Positions 1-6,453 are shown, numbered from the stretch's first letter. The stretch is DNA of 7,912 nucleotides from Methylobacteriaceae bacterium (GCA_020638135.1 JACKJE010000041.1:1-7912); one strand, 5' to 3'. Notes: a model not told the origin generated them from the letters alone. A program made the numbers and translations.

Positions 1-1523
1 CCGATGCAGGCGAAGGCCGCGCCGCGCAGGCCGGGCGTCGCGAACAGCCCGGCGCGAAATGCGGCGAGCGTCCACACGAGGCTCGCCGCCTGCGCAAACA
101 GCATCACGCGCCAGCCGAGGTCGTTGCCCAGAATGGCCGAGCGTAGGAACGTGCCGATCAGGAATGAGGACGCCGTCGCAAGAACCAGCACGAGGCCGAG
201 GTCTGTCGCCATGCCCGCGCGGCCGGCTTTTCTCCAGAACAGGAAGGAACCGAGCCCGAATATGCCGAATTCGACGAGGTAGCCGATGGGAACGAAGACC
301 GCGCGCAGGGCCTCGCGCGAAAATCCCGGCGCCACGAACACGTCGGAGATCGGGAAGGGGCGGACGCCGAAGGCGATCGGCGAGGCTTCGCCGCCGACAC
401 GCGCGAGCAGGGTGGCGATCCAGGGCGCGGCGAGCGCCAGCGCGAGAATTCCGGCGACGATGGCCGCTGCGGCATCGGCGTTTCGGCGCATGACCAGGAG
501 CGCGCCGACCCAGAGCGCGGCGGCGAGCGCGCCGCCCATCGCAACGTAGATGGACAGGCCGGCCATCGAGGCGAAGGCCATGCCGGCGAGAATGACGCGG
601 CGCCAGCCGAAGGCGTCCGCGCCGTCGCCGTCGGCGCGGGTGAGCGCCATCAGGCCGACGAAAGCCGCGCAGAGGCCGGCCACGTGGTGGGGCGCCCAGA
701 GCGCGCTGCCGAACCAGGAGGTGATCTGCTCGTTCCATTCCTCGGGCGTCAATTGCCAGTCGTGGCGCATCAGGTTCAGCGCAAGGGTGGGGACGATGTC
801 GAGGCCGGTGGTCGCCAGCAGCCCCAGCATGAGCCAGACCGAGCGGCGCGCGCCCTTCGCAGCACCGGCGGCCGCGTCCGCGCCGGAACGGGTCCATAGC
901 CGCCAGCCGAGGGCGGCCAGCGCCGGTCCCGCGAGGATCGCGCCGGCGAAGGCCGCATGACGGGCGGCGACGCCGAAGGGCTTCAGCAGCGCGGCGTCGA
1001 CGGTGGTCAGCAGATAGAAGAAATAGTAATAGGCGGCGTGCCCGCCTGGCGAATAAACCGTTGGATTGAAAGGTGGATTTCCTGAGGCTTCGATCGCCCA
1101 GGTGGCTGTCGCGTGCTTGACGTAGTCGACGATCAGCAGGGAATGCCGAAGGCCGTCGGCGGTCGGCAGGTCGACGACCAGGAAAATGACCAGCAAGGCC
1201 CAGACGAGCACGAGCCCCGCCATCGCGCCGAGGCCGGGCGCGGGCGCCAGCGCCCGCAGCAGGGCTGGCGCGCCGAGCGCGGCGAAGGCGAAAGCGGCCG
1301 CGACCATCGGCCAGACGCCGGCGCGGCCGGCGAGATCGAGCAGGACAGGCAGACAGGCGAGGCCGCAGAGGAGCGAGAGGCCGAGACGTTCCGCGCCCCT
1401 AGCGTCGCGAAAGCCCGGCATGTCCAGGCTCGCGGCGAGAAAGCCGCCCGCCGAGGCGACCAGAAGCGCGAGGACGAGAGAGGCGAGGAGCGTCGCGGCG
1501 AGCTCCCCGAACAGGAATGGCAT
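1..1523 (-). CDS. Large multi-pass membrane protein (GT-C-like?), 3' end cut by window edge
   Basis: An open frame runs without a stop from ATG at 1523 to the left edge, giving 507 complete codons; the C-terminus lies outside. The protein is very hydrophobic, with at least eleven likely membrane segments (for example residues 8–32, 48–64, 72–90, 101–119, 165–181, 187–205, 229–247, 310–343, 351–373, 441–459, 472–494). Between segments 4 and 5 is a polar loop with D133-Y-V-K-H, then N149-PPFNP and a tyrosine run A164-YYYFFYLL. This resembles the 'PP…YYYFGY' pattern of GT-C-type polyisoprenyl-sugar glycosyltransferases and related uncharacterised families. A second polar motif, GNDLGWR, is at residues 466–472. 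An in-frame TGA lies 18 codons upstream with no ATG or GTG between, so the start is fairly secure, although the ribosome site is weak. The gene is divergent from secE. That it is a membrane protein is clear; glycosyltransferase activity is only inferred. Confidence 0.8.
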   Translation of the reverse strand, partial: MPFLFGELAATLLASLVLALLVASAGGFLAASLDMPGFRDARGAERLGLSLLCGLACLPVLLDLAGRAGVWPMVAAAFAFAALGAPALLRALAPAPGLGAMAGLVLVWALLVIFLVVDLPTADGLRHSLLIVDYVKHATATWAIEASGNPPFNPTVYSPGGHAAYYYFFYLLTTVDAALLKPFGVAARHAAFAGAILAGPALAALGWRLWTRSGADAAAGAAKGARRSVWLMLGLLATTGLDIVPTLALNLMRHDWQLTPEEWNEQITSWFGSALWAPHHVAGLCAAFVGLMALTRADGDGADAFGWRRVILAGMAFASMAGLSIYVAMGGALAAALWVGALLVMRRNADAAAAIVAGILALALAAPWIATLLARVGGEASPIAFGVRPFPISDVFVAPGFSREALRAVFVPIGYLVEFGIFGLGSFLFWRKAGRAGMATDLGLVLVLATASSFLIGTFLRSAILGNDLGWRVMLFAQAASLVWTLAAFRAGLFATPGLRGAAFACI

Positions 1524-1604
1524 GCGCGGGCTTCCGTCCGGGAACAGCTGCAGGAGTTTCGGATTCGCCCCACGGGGTCAAGCGGGGCTCGGCGCCGATT
1601 TTTC

Positions 1605-1633
1605 TTGGCGCAGACCCTGGGATCGGCTATGAG
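1605..1633 (+). promoter_or_regulatory. Candidate sigma-70 promoter for secE–nusG
   Basis: CTTGGCG (-35 element TTGGCG, 1605–1610) is followed after 17 bases by TATGAG (1628–1633). This fits the alphaproteobacterial CTTG(A)C–N17–TAT pattern and would give a leader of about 110 nt before secE. It is the best match in the 228-base gap between the divergent membrane-protein gene and secE. No tRNA-Trp or tuf gene, the common neighbours upstream of secE in this class, is visible in the gap. Assignment rests on pattern matching only. Confidence 0.35.
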
Positions 1634-1751
1634 GGGCTCGTGGCGCGCGACCTCTGGTCCCGCGCCGCGATTGTTTTGCGGCGTCGTCATCGGGCGTCTG
1701 GCGGGGCCAGCGACCGGAAAATACAGCGCCCGAACTCCGTACGAGATGCTT

Positions 1752-1943
1752 ATGGCCAATCCGTTTCAGTTCCTGCAGGACGTGCGCTCGGAAGGCGCGA
1801 AGATCACGTGGCCGTCGCGCCGCGAGACCCTGATCACGACGGGCCTCGTGCTGGCGATGGTCTTCGTCGCGTCGCTGTTCTTCGTCACCGTCGACCAGAC
1901 CCTGCGCCTGATCGTCGGCTTCCTGCTCAGCCTCGGCCGCTGA
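1752..1943 (+). CDS. secE: Preprotein translocase subunit SecE
   Basis: A 63-residue protein beginning MANPFQFLQDVRSEGAKI, followed by TWPSRRETL and one hydrophobic segment (about residues 28–58, rich in L, V, F). This is the single-TM SecE form usual in alphaproteobacteria: a short amphipathic helix, the conserved 'K-x-TWPSR-x-E' hinge, then one membrane span. SecE clamps the two halves of SecY in the inner-membrane SecYEG channel. ATG at 1752 is preferred over the ATG two codons earlier (1746), because homologues start MA-x-NPFQF and an ACGAG sequence sits about six bases upstream of it. The frame is open far upstream, but that part has no SecE-like sequence. nusG follows 20 bases after the stop, the classic secE–nusG pair. 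Confidence 0.93.
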   Translation: MANPFQFLQDVRSEGAKITWPSRRETLITTGLVLAMVFVASLFFVTVDQTLRLIVGFLLSLGR

Positions 1944-1963
1944 CCGGCCCAACAGGACCTCAC

Positions 1964-2487
1964 ATGACCACCCGCCGGGTACATCGTCCACGCCTATTCC
2001 ACTGCTGAGAAGAAGGCTGCCGATCGATCCGCGGAACAGGCCGCCCAGCGCGGGCTGCTACCGACAAGTCTGAGGAAGTGCTGCGCCGACTGAGCAGGTG
2101 ATCGAGGTCCCGCCGCGCCGCAAGATCAATTCCGAGCGCAAGCTCTACGTGCTGGTGAAATGCGACCTGACCGATCAGGTCTACCATCTCATCAAGAACA
2201 CGCCGAAGGTCACGGGCTTCCTCGGCGCCGACAACAAGCCGATGCCGATCTCAGAGGCCGAGGCCGACCGGATCAAGGGGCAGGTGGCCGAGGGCGTCGA
2301 GCGCCCGAAGGCGTCGATTTCGTTCGAGATCGGCGAGACGGTGCGCGTCGCCGACGGTCCGTTCGCCTCGTTCAACGGCAAGGTCGAGGAAGTCGACGAG
2401 GGCCGCTCGCGCCTCAAGGTCGCCGTGTCGATCTTCGGCCGCGAAACGCCGGTCGAACTGGAATTCGCGCAGGTCGAGAAGGTCTGA
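1964..2487 (+). pseudogene. nusG: Transcription antitermination factor NusG, 5' third frame-disrupted (probably sequence error)
   Basis: NusG binds the RNA polymerase clamp through its N-terminal NGN domain, and Rho or ribosomal protein S10 through its C-terminal KOW domain. The clean part (2098–2487) encodes the end of NGN (DLTDQVYHLIKNTPKVTGFLG) and the whole KOW domain (ISFEIGETVRVADGPFASFNG, then VSIFGRETPVELEF). Upstream, from ATG 1964 after the AGGACC site at 1953–1958, recognisable NusG pieces lie in different frames: YIVHAYS and EKK, EQAAQRGL, then DK-EEVL, then TEQVIEV. Single-base gains and losses separate them, and VPPRRK stands where VRRGRK is expected, a compensated frameshift. 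The 524-base span is close to a full ~176-codon gene. Three residues (F-P-G of the FFPGY motif) are also missing near 2145. An essential gene with a clean 3' part suggests sequencing error more than true decay. As written, only the 129-codon frame from 2098 could be translated. Confidence 0.88.
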
Positions 2488-2490
2488 GCG

Positions 2491-2877
2491 TCAGGCCAGG
2501 TCCGTTTTAGCGAAATCGTCGCCCTTGTAGATAAGCGGGGCATCGTGCGCCCGCGCGCAGGCGTAGGCGAAGCAGTCGCCGAAATTCAGTCGCGCCGGAT
2601 GGCGGCCGCGGCCGTAGCGGTCGAGCGCATCGAGGGCATGCGGCGTGATCGTATCGTCGACGGCGACGACTTTCGCCCCATACTCCTTCAGCAGCGCGCG
2701 CACGATCGCGTCAGCCTGCTGCGGGCTCATCCCGTAGAGGCGAACCAGCCTGGCGACCGTCTCGTAGACCGCCAGAGGGGACGTGAAGGGCCCGTCCGCG
2801 CTCGCGATGCGGCCCCGGACGTTGCGCGCTTCAGGTTCCTCGAGAAGAATGGCCAGCAGCGCCGATGCGTCGATCAT
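2491..2877 (-). CDS. vapC: VapC-type toxin, PIN-domain ribonuclease
   Basis: A 128-residue PIN-domain protein, the normal VapC length. The acidic residues that bind Mg2+ are in place: D3 in MIDASALLAILL, E39 in LAVYETVARLV, D101 in LNFGDCFAYACA and D120/D121 in YKGDDFAKTDLA. VapC toxins cut RNA, often initiator tRNA or rRNA, and are held inactive by VapB. The start is placed at ATG 2877 rather than six codons upstream, because the family begins M-[IV]-[IV]-D and because this ATG overlaps the antitoxin stop as ATGA, the usual coupling in such modules. The stop codon lies three bases from the nusG stop on the opposite strand, with no terminator between. The RNA target cannot be read from the sequence. 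Confidence 0.9.
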   Translation of the reverse strand: MIDASALLAILLEEPEARNVRGRIASADGPFTSPLAVYETVARLVRLYGMSPQQADAIVRALLKEYGAKVVAVDDTITPHALDALDRYGRGRHPARLNFGDCFAYACARAHDAPLIYKGDDFAKTDLA

Positions 2878-3128
2878 CGGTCGTCTTCGCCCCACATCTC
2901 ATCGAAAAACTCCTTGTGCGTCTGCGACGGTTCGCCCTCGCGCAACGGATAGGACGCCACACGCCTCACGATGGCGTCGATCCGCTCGTTCAGCGGGATT
3001 TTCGCCTGCTCGCGGTCGAGCGCGGCCTGGCAGGCGTCGCGGATCGCCTCGACGATCGGCTTGCCCTGCGCCTTGGCGAGCTTGCGGATGATGGCGTCGG
3101 TCGCCGGATCCTTGATGCTGTAGGCCAT
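2874..3128 (-). CDS. vapB: VapB-type antitoxin (Rv0623/PSK family)
   Basis: An 84-residue, charged protein starting MAYSIKDPATDAIIRKLAKAQ. The 'M-x-x-S-I-K-D-P' opening, followed by a helix-rich segment (GKPIVEAIRDACQAALDRE), matches the PSK/Rv0623-type antitoxins: an N-terminal DNA-binding ribbon-helix-helix-like part and a C-terminal tail that wraps the toxin. Residues ~45–84 (PLNERIDAIVRRV, then EFFDEMWGEDDR) form the likely toxin-binding tail. ATG 3128 has a strong ribosome site, GGAGGT, five bases upstream on the minus strand, so the longer in-frame start at 3164 is not preferred. The stop overlaps the vapC start by four bases. Such antitoxins usually repress their own operon; a palindrome directly upstream fits that role. 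Confidence 0.87.
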   Translation of the reverse strand: MAYSIKDPATDAIIRKLAKAQGKPIVEAIRDACQAALDREQAKIPLNERIDAIVRRVASYPLREGEPSQTHKEFFDEMWGEDDR

Positions 3129-3143
3129 CGGATACCTCCACGA

Positions 3144-3177
3144 GGATATACGTATACCTGACACCGGATATATTCAA
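3144..3177 (-). promoter_or_regulatory. vapBC promoter/operator region with TATACGTATA palindrome
   Basis: A perfect 10-base palindrome, TATACGTATA (3147–3156), lies 18 bases upstream of the vapB start. GGATATA occurs twice in the same direction (3144–3150 and 3166–3172), 22 bases apart, and a related GGATAC sits at 3130–3135. On the minus strand, TTGAAT at about 3170–3175 could be a -35 element, with the palindrome covering the -10 region. This is the usual geometry for autorepression by a VapB–VapC complex. The repeats are seen directly; their role as operator is inferred. Confidence 0.5.
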
Positions 3178-3213
3178 TCCGCTCCGCTCGGGCTCATCGA
3201 GCCGGCGACGTCC

Positions 3214-3232
3214 GGAGAGAAAAATTCTCTCC
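3214..3232. repeat. Perfect inverted repeat upstream of the rhodanese gene
   Basis: GGAGAGAA and TTCTCTCC (8 bp) are separated by AAA. The right arm continues as TTCTCTCCCGCGC and recurs nearly exactly as TTTCTCCCGCGC around 3257–3268. A CTTCGCG … CGCGAAG pair spans the same area. No T-tract follows, so it is not a convincing terminator. It may be an operator or a chance AT/GC-mixed structure between the divergent vapB and rhodanese genes. Confidence 0.35.
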
Positions 3233-3405
3233 CGCGCCTTCGCGACGGCAAGAAATTTCTCCCGCGCGAAGCTGCTTCAATACTGATTTTCTTATTTTTT
3301 CCGGCCTATTGCGTTCGTGATCGGCTTGCCTCATCTCGTTGCCATCAAACGTCGCCTGCGCCTTTTAGCGCGACAGGCGGCGGCCTATCGAGGCGGAGCG
3401 GGACC

Positions 3406-3864
3406 ATGGCGAAGCGGGCAATTCTCAGCGTCGACGATCTGATCGACGAGGCCGAGCAGGAAATCGAGACGATTTCGGTCAAGCAGGCGCTGGCGCTGCA
3501 CGGCGACGCGAACGTCGCCTTCATCGATCTGCGCGACACACGCGAACTCGACCGCGAAGGCTGCATTCCCGGCGCGATCCACATTCCGCGCGGCATGATG
3601 GAGTTCCGGATCGATCCGCGCAGTCCCTCGCACCACGAGGTCTTCGCCTCCGACAAGCGTTTCGTGTTCTTCTGCGCCGGCGGCGTGCGCTCGGCGCTGG
3701 CGGCCCATACCGCCAAGCGCATGGGCCTCGACCCGGTCTGCCACGTGGCCGGCGGCTACGGCGCCTGGAAGCGCGCCGGCGGGCCGGTCGACCTGCCCGA
3801 GCAGGCCCCCGGCGAATATGCGCCCGCGCCGCGCAAGGAGCGCGCGCCCGCCGAGGCCGCCTGA
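3406..3864 (+). CDS. Single-domain rhodanese-like sulfurtransferase
   Basis: A 152-residue soluble protein with one rhodanese domain (about residues 20–130). The 'VAFIDLRDTRELDREGCIPGAIHIPRG' region (read in parts, residues 37–63) is the conserved CH2A-type segment. The active-site loop is C90-AGGVR in VFFCAGGVRSALAA, the C-x-x-G-x-R form able to carry a persulfide, and HVAGGYGAWKRAG (residues ~113–125) is the usual C-terminal rhodanese motif. The tail (126–152) is rich in P, A and E and probably disordered. ATG 3406 is preceded by a purine-rich GGCGGAGCGGGA. Rhodaneses pass sulfur to thiolation or detoxification pathways, but the acceptor here is unknown. It lies between vapBC and the rplK promoter and is separated from rplK by a terminator-like hairpin, so co-transcription with the ribosomal genes is probably limited. 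Confidence 0.9.
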   Translation: MAKRAILSVDDLIDEAEQEIETISVKQALALHGDANVAFIDLRDTRELDREGCIPGAIHIPRGMMEFRIDPRSPSHHEVFASDKRFVFFCAGGVRSALAAHTAKRMGLDPVCHVAGGYGAWKRAGGPVDLPEQAPGEYAPAPRKERAPAEAA

Positions 3865-3866
3865 CT

Positions 3867-3895
3867 CTTGCATTTGCCGGCGGCGCCGCTATAAG
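3867..3895 (+). promoter_or_regulatory. Promoter for rplK–rplA
   Basis: CTTGCA (3867–3872) is followed by a 17-base spacer and TATAAG (3890–3895), a good alphaproteobacterial housekeeping promoter. Transcription would start near 3902, about 165 bases before rplK. An independent promoter makes sense, because nusG is cut off from rplK by the convergent vapBC pair. Confidence 0.65.
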
Positions 3896-3901
3896 CCCCC
3901 C

Positions 3902-3928
3902 AGCCCTCGCTGGAGGGCTTTTTCTTTT
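3902..3928 (+). terminator. Intrinsic-terminator-like hairpin at the rplK transcription start
   Basis: AGCCCTC (3902–3908) pairs perfectly with GAGGGCT (3913–3919) across a GCTG loop and is followed by TTTTCTTTT. It is a textbook Rho-independent terminator for the rhodanese gene 37 bases upstream. It also coincides with the predicted start of the rplK transcript, so RNA from that promoter would begin with this hairpin. Confidence 0.75.
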
Positions 3929-3954
3929 CGGCTTCCCGCCGGGAGGAAAATCCA

Positions 3955-4002
3955 CGTGGGAGACATGCCCGGCCGCCATCCGGGAGGCCATGTCCGACCA
4001 CG
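3955..4002 (+). promoter_or_regulatory. Candidate L1-protein binding stem in the rplK leader (autogenous control)
   Basis: The leader folds as CGTGG (3955–3959) with CCACG (3998–4002), then GACATG (3962–3967) with CATGTC (3989–3994), then CCCGG (3968–3972) with CCGGG (3980–3984) around a 7-base loop. Between the first two helices is an asymmetric internal loop, GA against CGA. Protein L1 is known to bind an RNA of this kind in the 23S L1 stalk, and a mimic in the rplK–rplA mRNA leader, to repress its own translation. A short helix, asymmetric loop and long helix placed 67 bases before rplK fit that role. The pairing is visible; L1 binding is inferred. A further small hairpin (CGTCC/GGACG, 4025–4038) lies nearer the start codon. 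Confidence 0.55.
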
Positions 4003-4068
4003 AACTGCAACCGATGGCGGGCTTCGTCCTTGCGGACGCGGCCTGTCGTTATTCGTTGGAGAAGCGAA

Positions 4069-4518
4069 ATGGCGAAGAAAATCGCCGGCTATATCAAGCT
4101 GCAGGTGCCCGCGGGCGCCGCCAATCCGTCGCCGCCGATCGGCCCGGCGCTCGGTCAGCGCGGCCTCAACATCATGGAATTCTGCAAGGCCTTCAACGCG
4201 AAGACCCAGCAGATGGAAAAGGGGATGCCGATCCCCGTCATCATCACCGCCTACCAGGACCGCTCCTTCACCTTCGAGATGAAGCAGCCGCCGGTCTCCT
4301 TCTTCCTGAAGAAGGCCGCGAACCTCAAGCTCGGCAAGAAGCCGGCCTCTGGCTCCAAGACCCCCGGCCGCCAGGTCGTCGGCAAGGTGACCAAGGCGCA
4401 GGTGCGCGAGATCGCCGAGAAGAAGATTGTCGATCTGAACTGCGCGACGATCGAGTCGGCCATGTCGCTCGATGATCGAGGTTCCGCCCGCGCTATGGGC
4501 CTGCGGGTGGTGGAGTAA
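4069..4518 (+). CDS. rplK: 50S ribosomal protein L11
   Basis: A 149-residue L11. The N-terminal domain carries MAKKIAGYIKLQVPAG, the proline-rich NPSPPIGPALGQRGLN linked to thiostrepton-type drug binding, and MEFCKAFNA. The C-terminal rRNA-binding domain has FEMKQPPVSFFLKKAA, GKVTKAQVREIAEKK and DLNC. L11 binds the GTPase-associated region of 23S rRNA with L10 and is needed for factor-dependent GTP hydrolysis and the stringent response. ATG 4069 is the family start; the frame is open upstream but without homology. Near the end, AMSLDDRGSARAMGL stands where homologues read AMxM(I/V)EGSARxMGL. A four-base gain and a one-base loss around 4465–4478 account for this, marking the left edge of a damaged patch that continues into rplA. 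rplA starts four bases after the stop. Confidence 0.95.
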   Translation: MAKKIAGYIKLQVPAGAANPSPPIGPALGQRGLNIMEFCKAFNAKTQQMEKGMPIPVIITAYQDRSFTFEMKQPPVSFFLKKAANLKLGKKPASGSKTPGRQVVGKVTKAQVREIAEKKIVDLNCATIESAMSLDDRGSARAMGLRVVE

Positions 4519-4522
4519 GCCG

Positions 4523-5218
<696 letters not shown>

Positions 5219-5243
5219 GCGTCGTCAGAGCGAATTGCTGCCC

Positions 5244-5277
5244 GAGCCCCGGCCCCGCGCCGGGGCTCGATCTTTTT
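5244..5277 (+). terminator. Rho-independent terminator after rplA
   Basis: GAGCCCCGGC (5244–5253) pairs perfectly with GCCGGGGCTC (5259–5268), a 10-bp GC-rich stem with a five-base loop, followed by GATCTTTTT. It lies 25 bases after the rplA stop and should end the rplK–rplA transcript, separating it from rplJ–rplL. Confidence 0.85.
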
Positions 5278-5398
5278 GCAGGCGCAAATTTCTGCAATTT
5301 TGCGGGCCTTGGAGCCGCAATCTCGGCAGTACATCCTATTGCTTCGCTTCGTATCCAGCTGTGTCCGTGTTAGCTAGGCGATGAGCGGAGCGATAAGC

Positions 5399-5434
5399 TT
5401 GGCCGTTGCCGAGATCAATTTGTATTATCTCGGC
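5399..5434 (+). promoter_or_regulatory. Candidate promoter and overlapping inverted repeat upstream of the methyltransferase
   Basis: TTGGCC (5399–5404) and TATTAT (5423–5428) are 18 bases apart and resemble a sigma-70 promoter. A perfect 8-bp inverted repeat, GCCGAGAT (5408–5415) and ATCTCGGC (5427–5434) with an 11-base spacer, covers the spacer and the end of the -10. That is a typical operator position, or it could form an RNA hairpin just ahead of the ribosome site GGAGG at 5442–5446. No T-tract follows it. Confidence 0.45.
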
Positions 5435-5454
5435 CGGGCACGGAGGCCGAATGA

Positions 5455-6399
5455 ATGAATATACATAAGAATCTGGCGAATAATCGGGATTTTAATAAAT
5501 CAAAAGCCAATTTTGACTCAATTTATACACAAGACGATCCGCGCGAATATTATCGAGTGCTTTATGGTCTGGATTATGTCATTCCGGACCTTGCGAAGGC
5601 GGTGTTCCGTCAGGTTGCGTCCGCGCTCGCCGCGACGCGCGGGCGCCGGCTGCGCGTGCTCGATCTTGGCTGCTCCTACGGCGTGAATGCAGCGCTGCTG
5701 AAATATCCGCTCGACATCGACCGTGTCGCGGGCCGCTATCGCGAACTCGAATTCGCCGGCCTCGAATCGGAAGCGGTCACGGGATTCGACCGCGCCTATT
5801 TCGCCTCCTGGCCAGCCAACGAAATCGAAATCGTCGGGCTCGACATTTCGGCGCCCGCCGTGCGCTACGCCGAAGAGGCGGGGTTGCTCGACATAGGCGT
5901 GGTCGCGGATCTGGAAGCGCGCGATCTGACGCCGGCGGAAGCCGAAGTTGTCGCCAGCGTCGACCTCATCATATCCACGGGCTGCATCGGCTATATCGGC
6001 GAAAGGACTTTCGCGCGCCTGCTGGCCGCCTTCGGCGAGCGCAAACCCTGGATCGCCTCCTTCGTGCTGCGCATGTTCGACTTCGCGCCGCTCGAAAGCC
6101 TGCTCGACCGCGAGGGGTTTGCGACCGAAAAGATGCGCGGCGTGACCTTCGTCCAGCGCCGCTTCCATTCCGAGGGCGAATGCGCGCAGGCGCTGCGACA
6201 ATTGCGCGCGCGCGGTCTCGACACCGCCGGCAAGGAGGAGGAGGGGCTGATGCACGCCGAATTCTTCCTGTCGCGTCCGGCGGGCGAGGCGGACGATTTG
6301 TCGCTGGAGAAACTGGCTTCGATCACAAGCGGGTCCAATCGCGCATTTGGGCGGCGTTTTTCAACGCTGGCGGACGACCGGCTTCGTTTCGGCCGCTGA
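5455..6399 (+). CDS. Class I SAM-dependent methyltransferase, substrate unknown
   Basis: A 314-residue soluble protein with a Rossmann-type methyltransferase core. Motif I is VLDLGCSYGVNAALL (residues 68–82), the acidic end of strand 2 is in EIVGLDIS (D130), then VVADLEARDL (149–158), and VDLIISTGCIGYIG (169–182) is the motif IV region. The first ~45 residues (MNIHKNLANNRDFNKSKANF onward) are polar and encoded by AT-rich DNA, unlike the GC-rich remainder and the neighbours. ATG 5455 is chosen because GGAGG lies eight bases upstream; an ATG at 5451 is out of frame and soon stops. There is no PrmA-like N-terminal domain, so this is not the known L11 methyltransferase. It sits between rplA and rplJ, a place where alphaproteobacteria usually have no gene, behind a terminator and with its own promoter-like region. 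The substrate cannot be read from the sequence. Confidence 0.85.
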   Translation: MNIHKNLANNRDFNKSKANFDSIYTQDDPREYYRVLYGLDYVIPDLAKAVFRQVASALAATRGRRLRVLDLGCSYGVNAALLKYPLDIDRVAGRYRELEFAGLESEAVTGFDRAYFASWPANEIEIVGLDISAPAVRYAEEAGLLDIGVVADLEARDLTPAEAEVVASVDLIISTGCIGYIGERTFARLLAAFGERKPWIASFVLRMFDFAPLESLLDREGFATEKMRGVTFVQRRFHSEGECAQALRQLRARGLDTAGKEEEGLMHAEFFLSRPAGEADDLSLEKLASITSGSNRAFGRRFSTLADDRLRFGR

Positions 6400-6453
6400 T
6401 CGCGCGCCCGGCCGCCTATGTGTCCGGTGGTCGCGCAATACGAAAAATTCCGC

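Noticed and set aside
59..960. Several long plus-strand open frames over the left region
   Set aside because: They give arginine/alanine-rich sequence without domains and lie opposite a 507-codon frame with clear membrane-protein composition; they are shadows caused by high GC.
1113..1751. Upstream in-frame extension of secE
   Set aside because: The frame is open for over 600 bases, but its product is low-complexity charged sequence antisense to the membrane-protein gene; SecE homologues begin at MANPFQF.
1133..1759. Minus-strand 208-codon frame overlapping the start of the membrane-protein gene
   Set aside because: Rich in R, S and P with no domain; it is out of frame with the better supported membrane protein.
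2098..2487. A naturally short NusG lacking most of the NGN domain
   Set aside because: Clear NusG N-terminal fragments remain upstream in other frames, so this is a broken or mis-sequenced full-length gene rather than a short variant.
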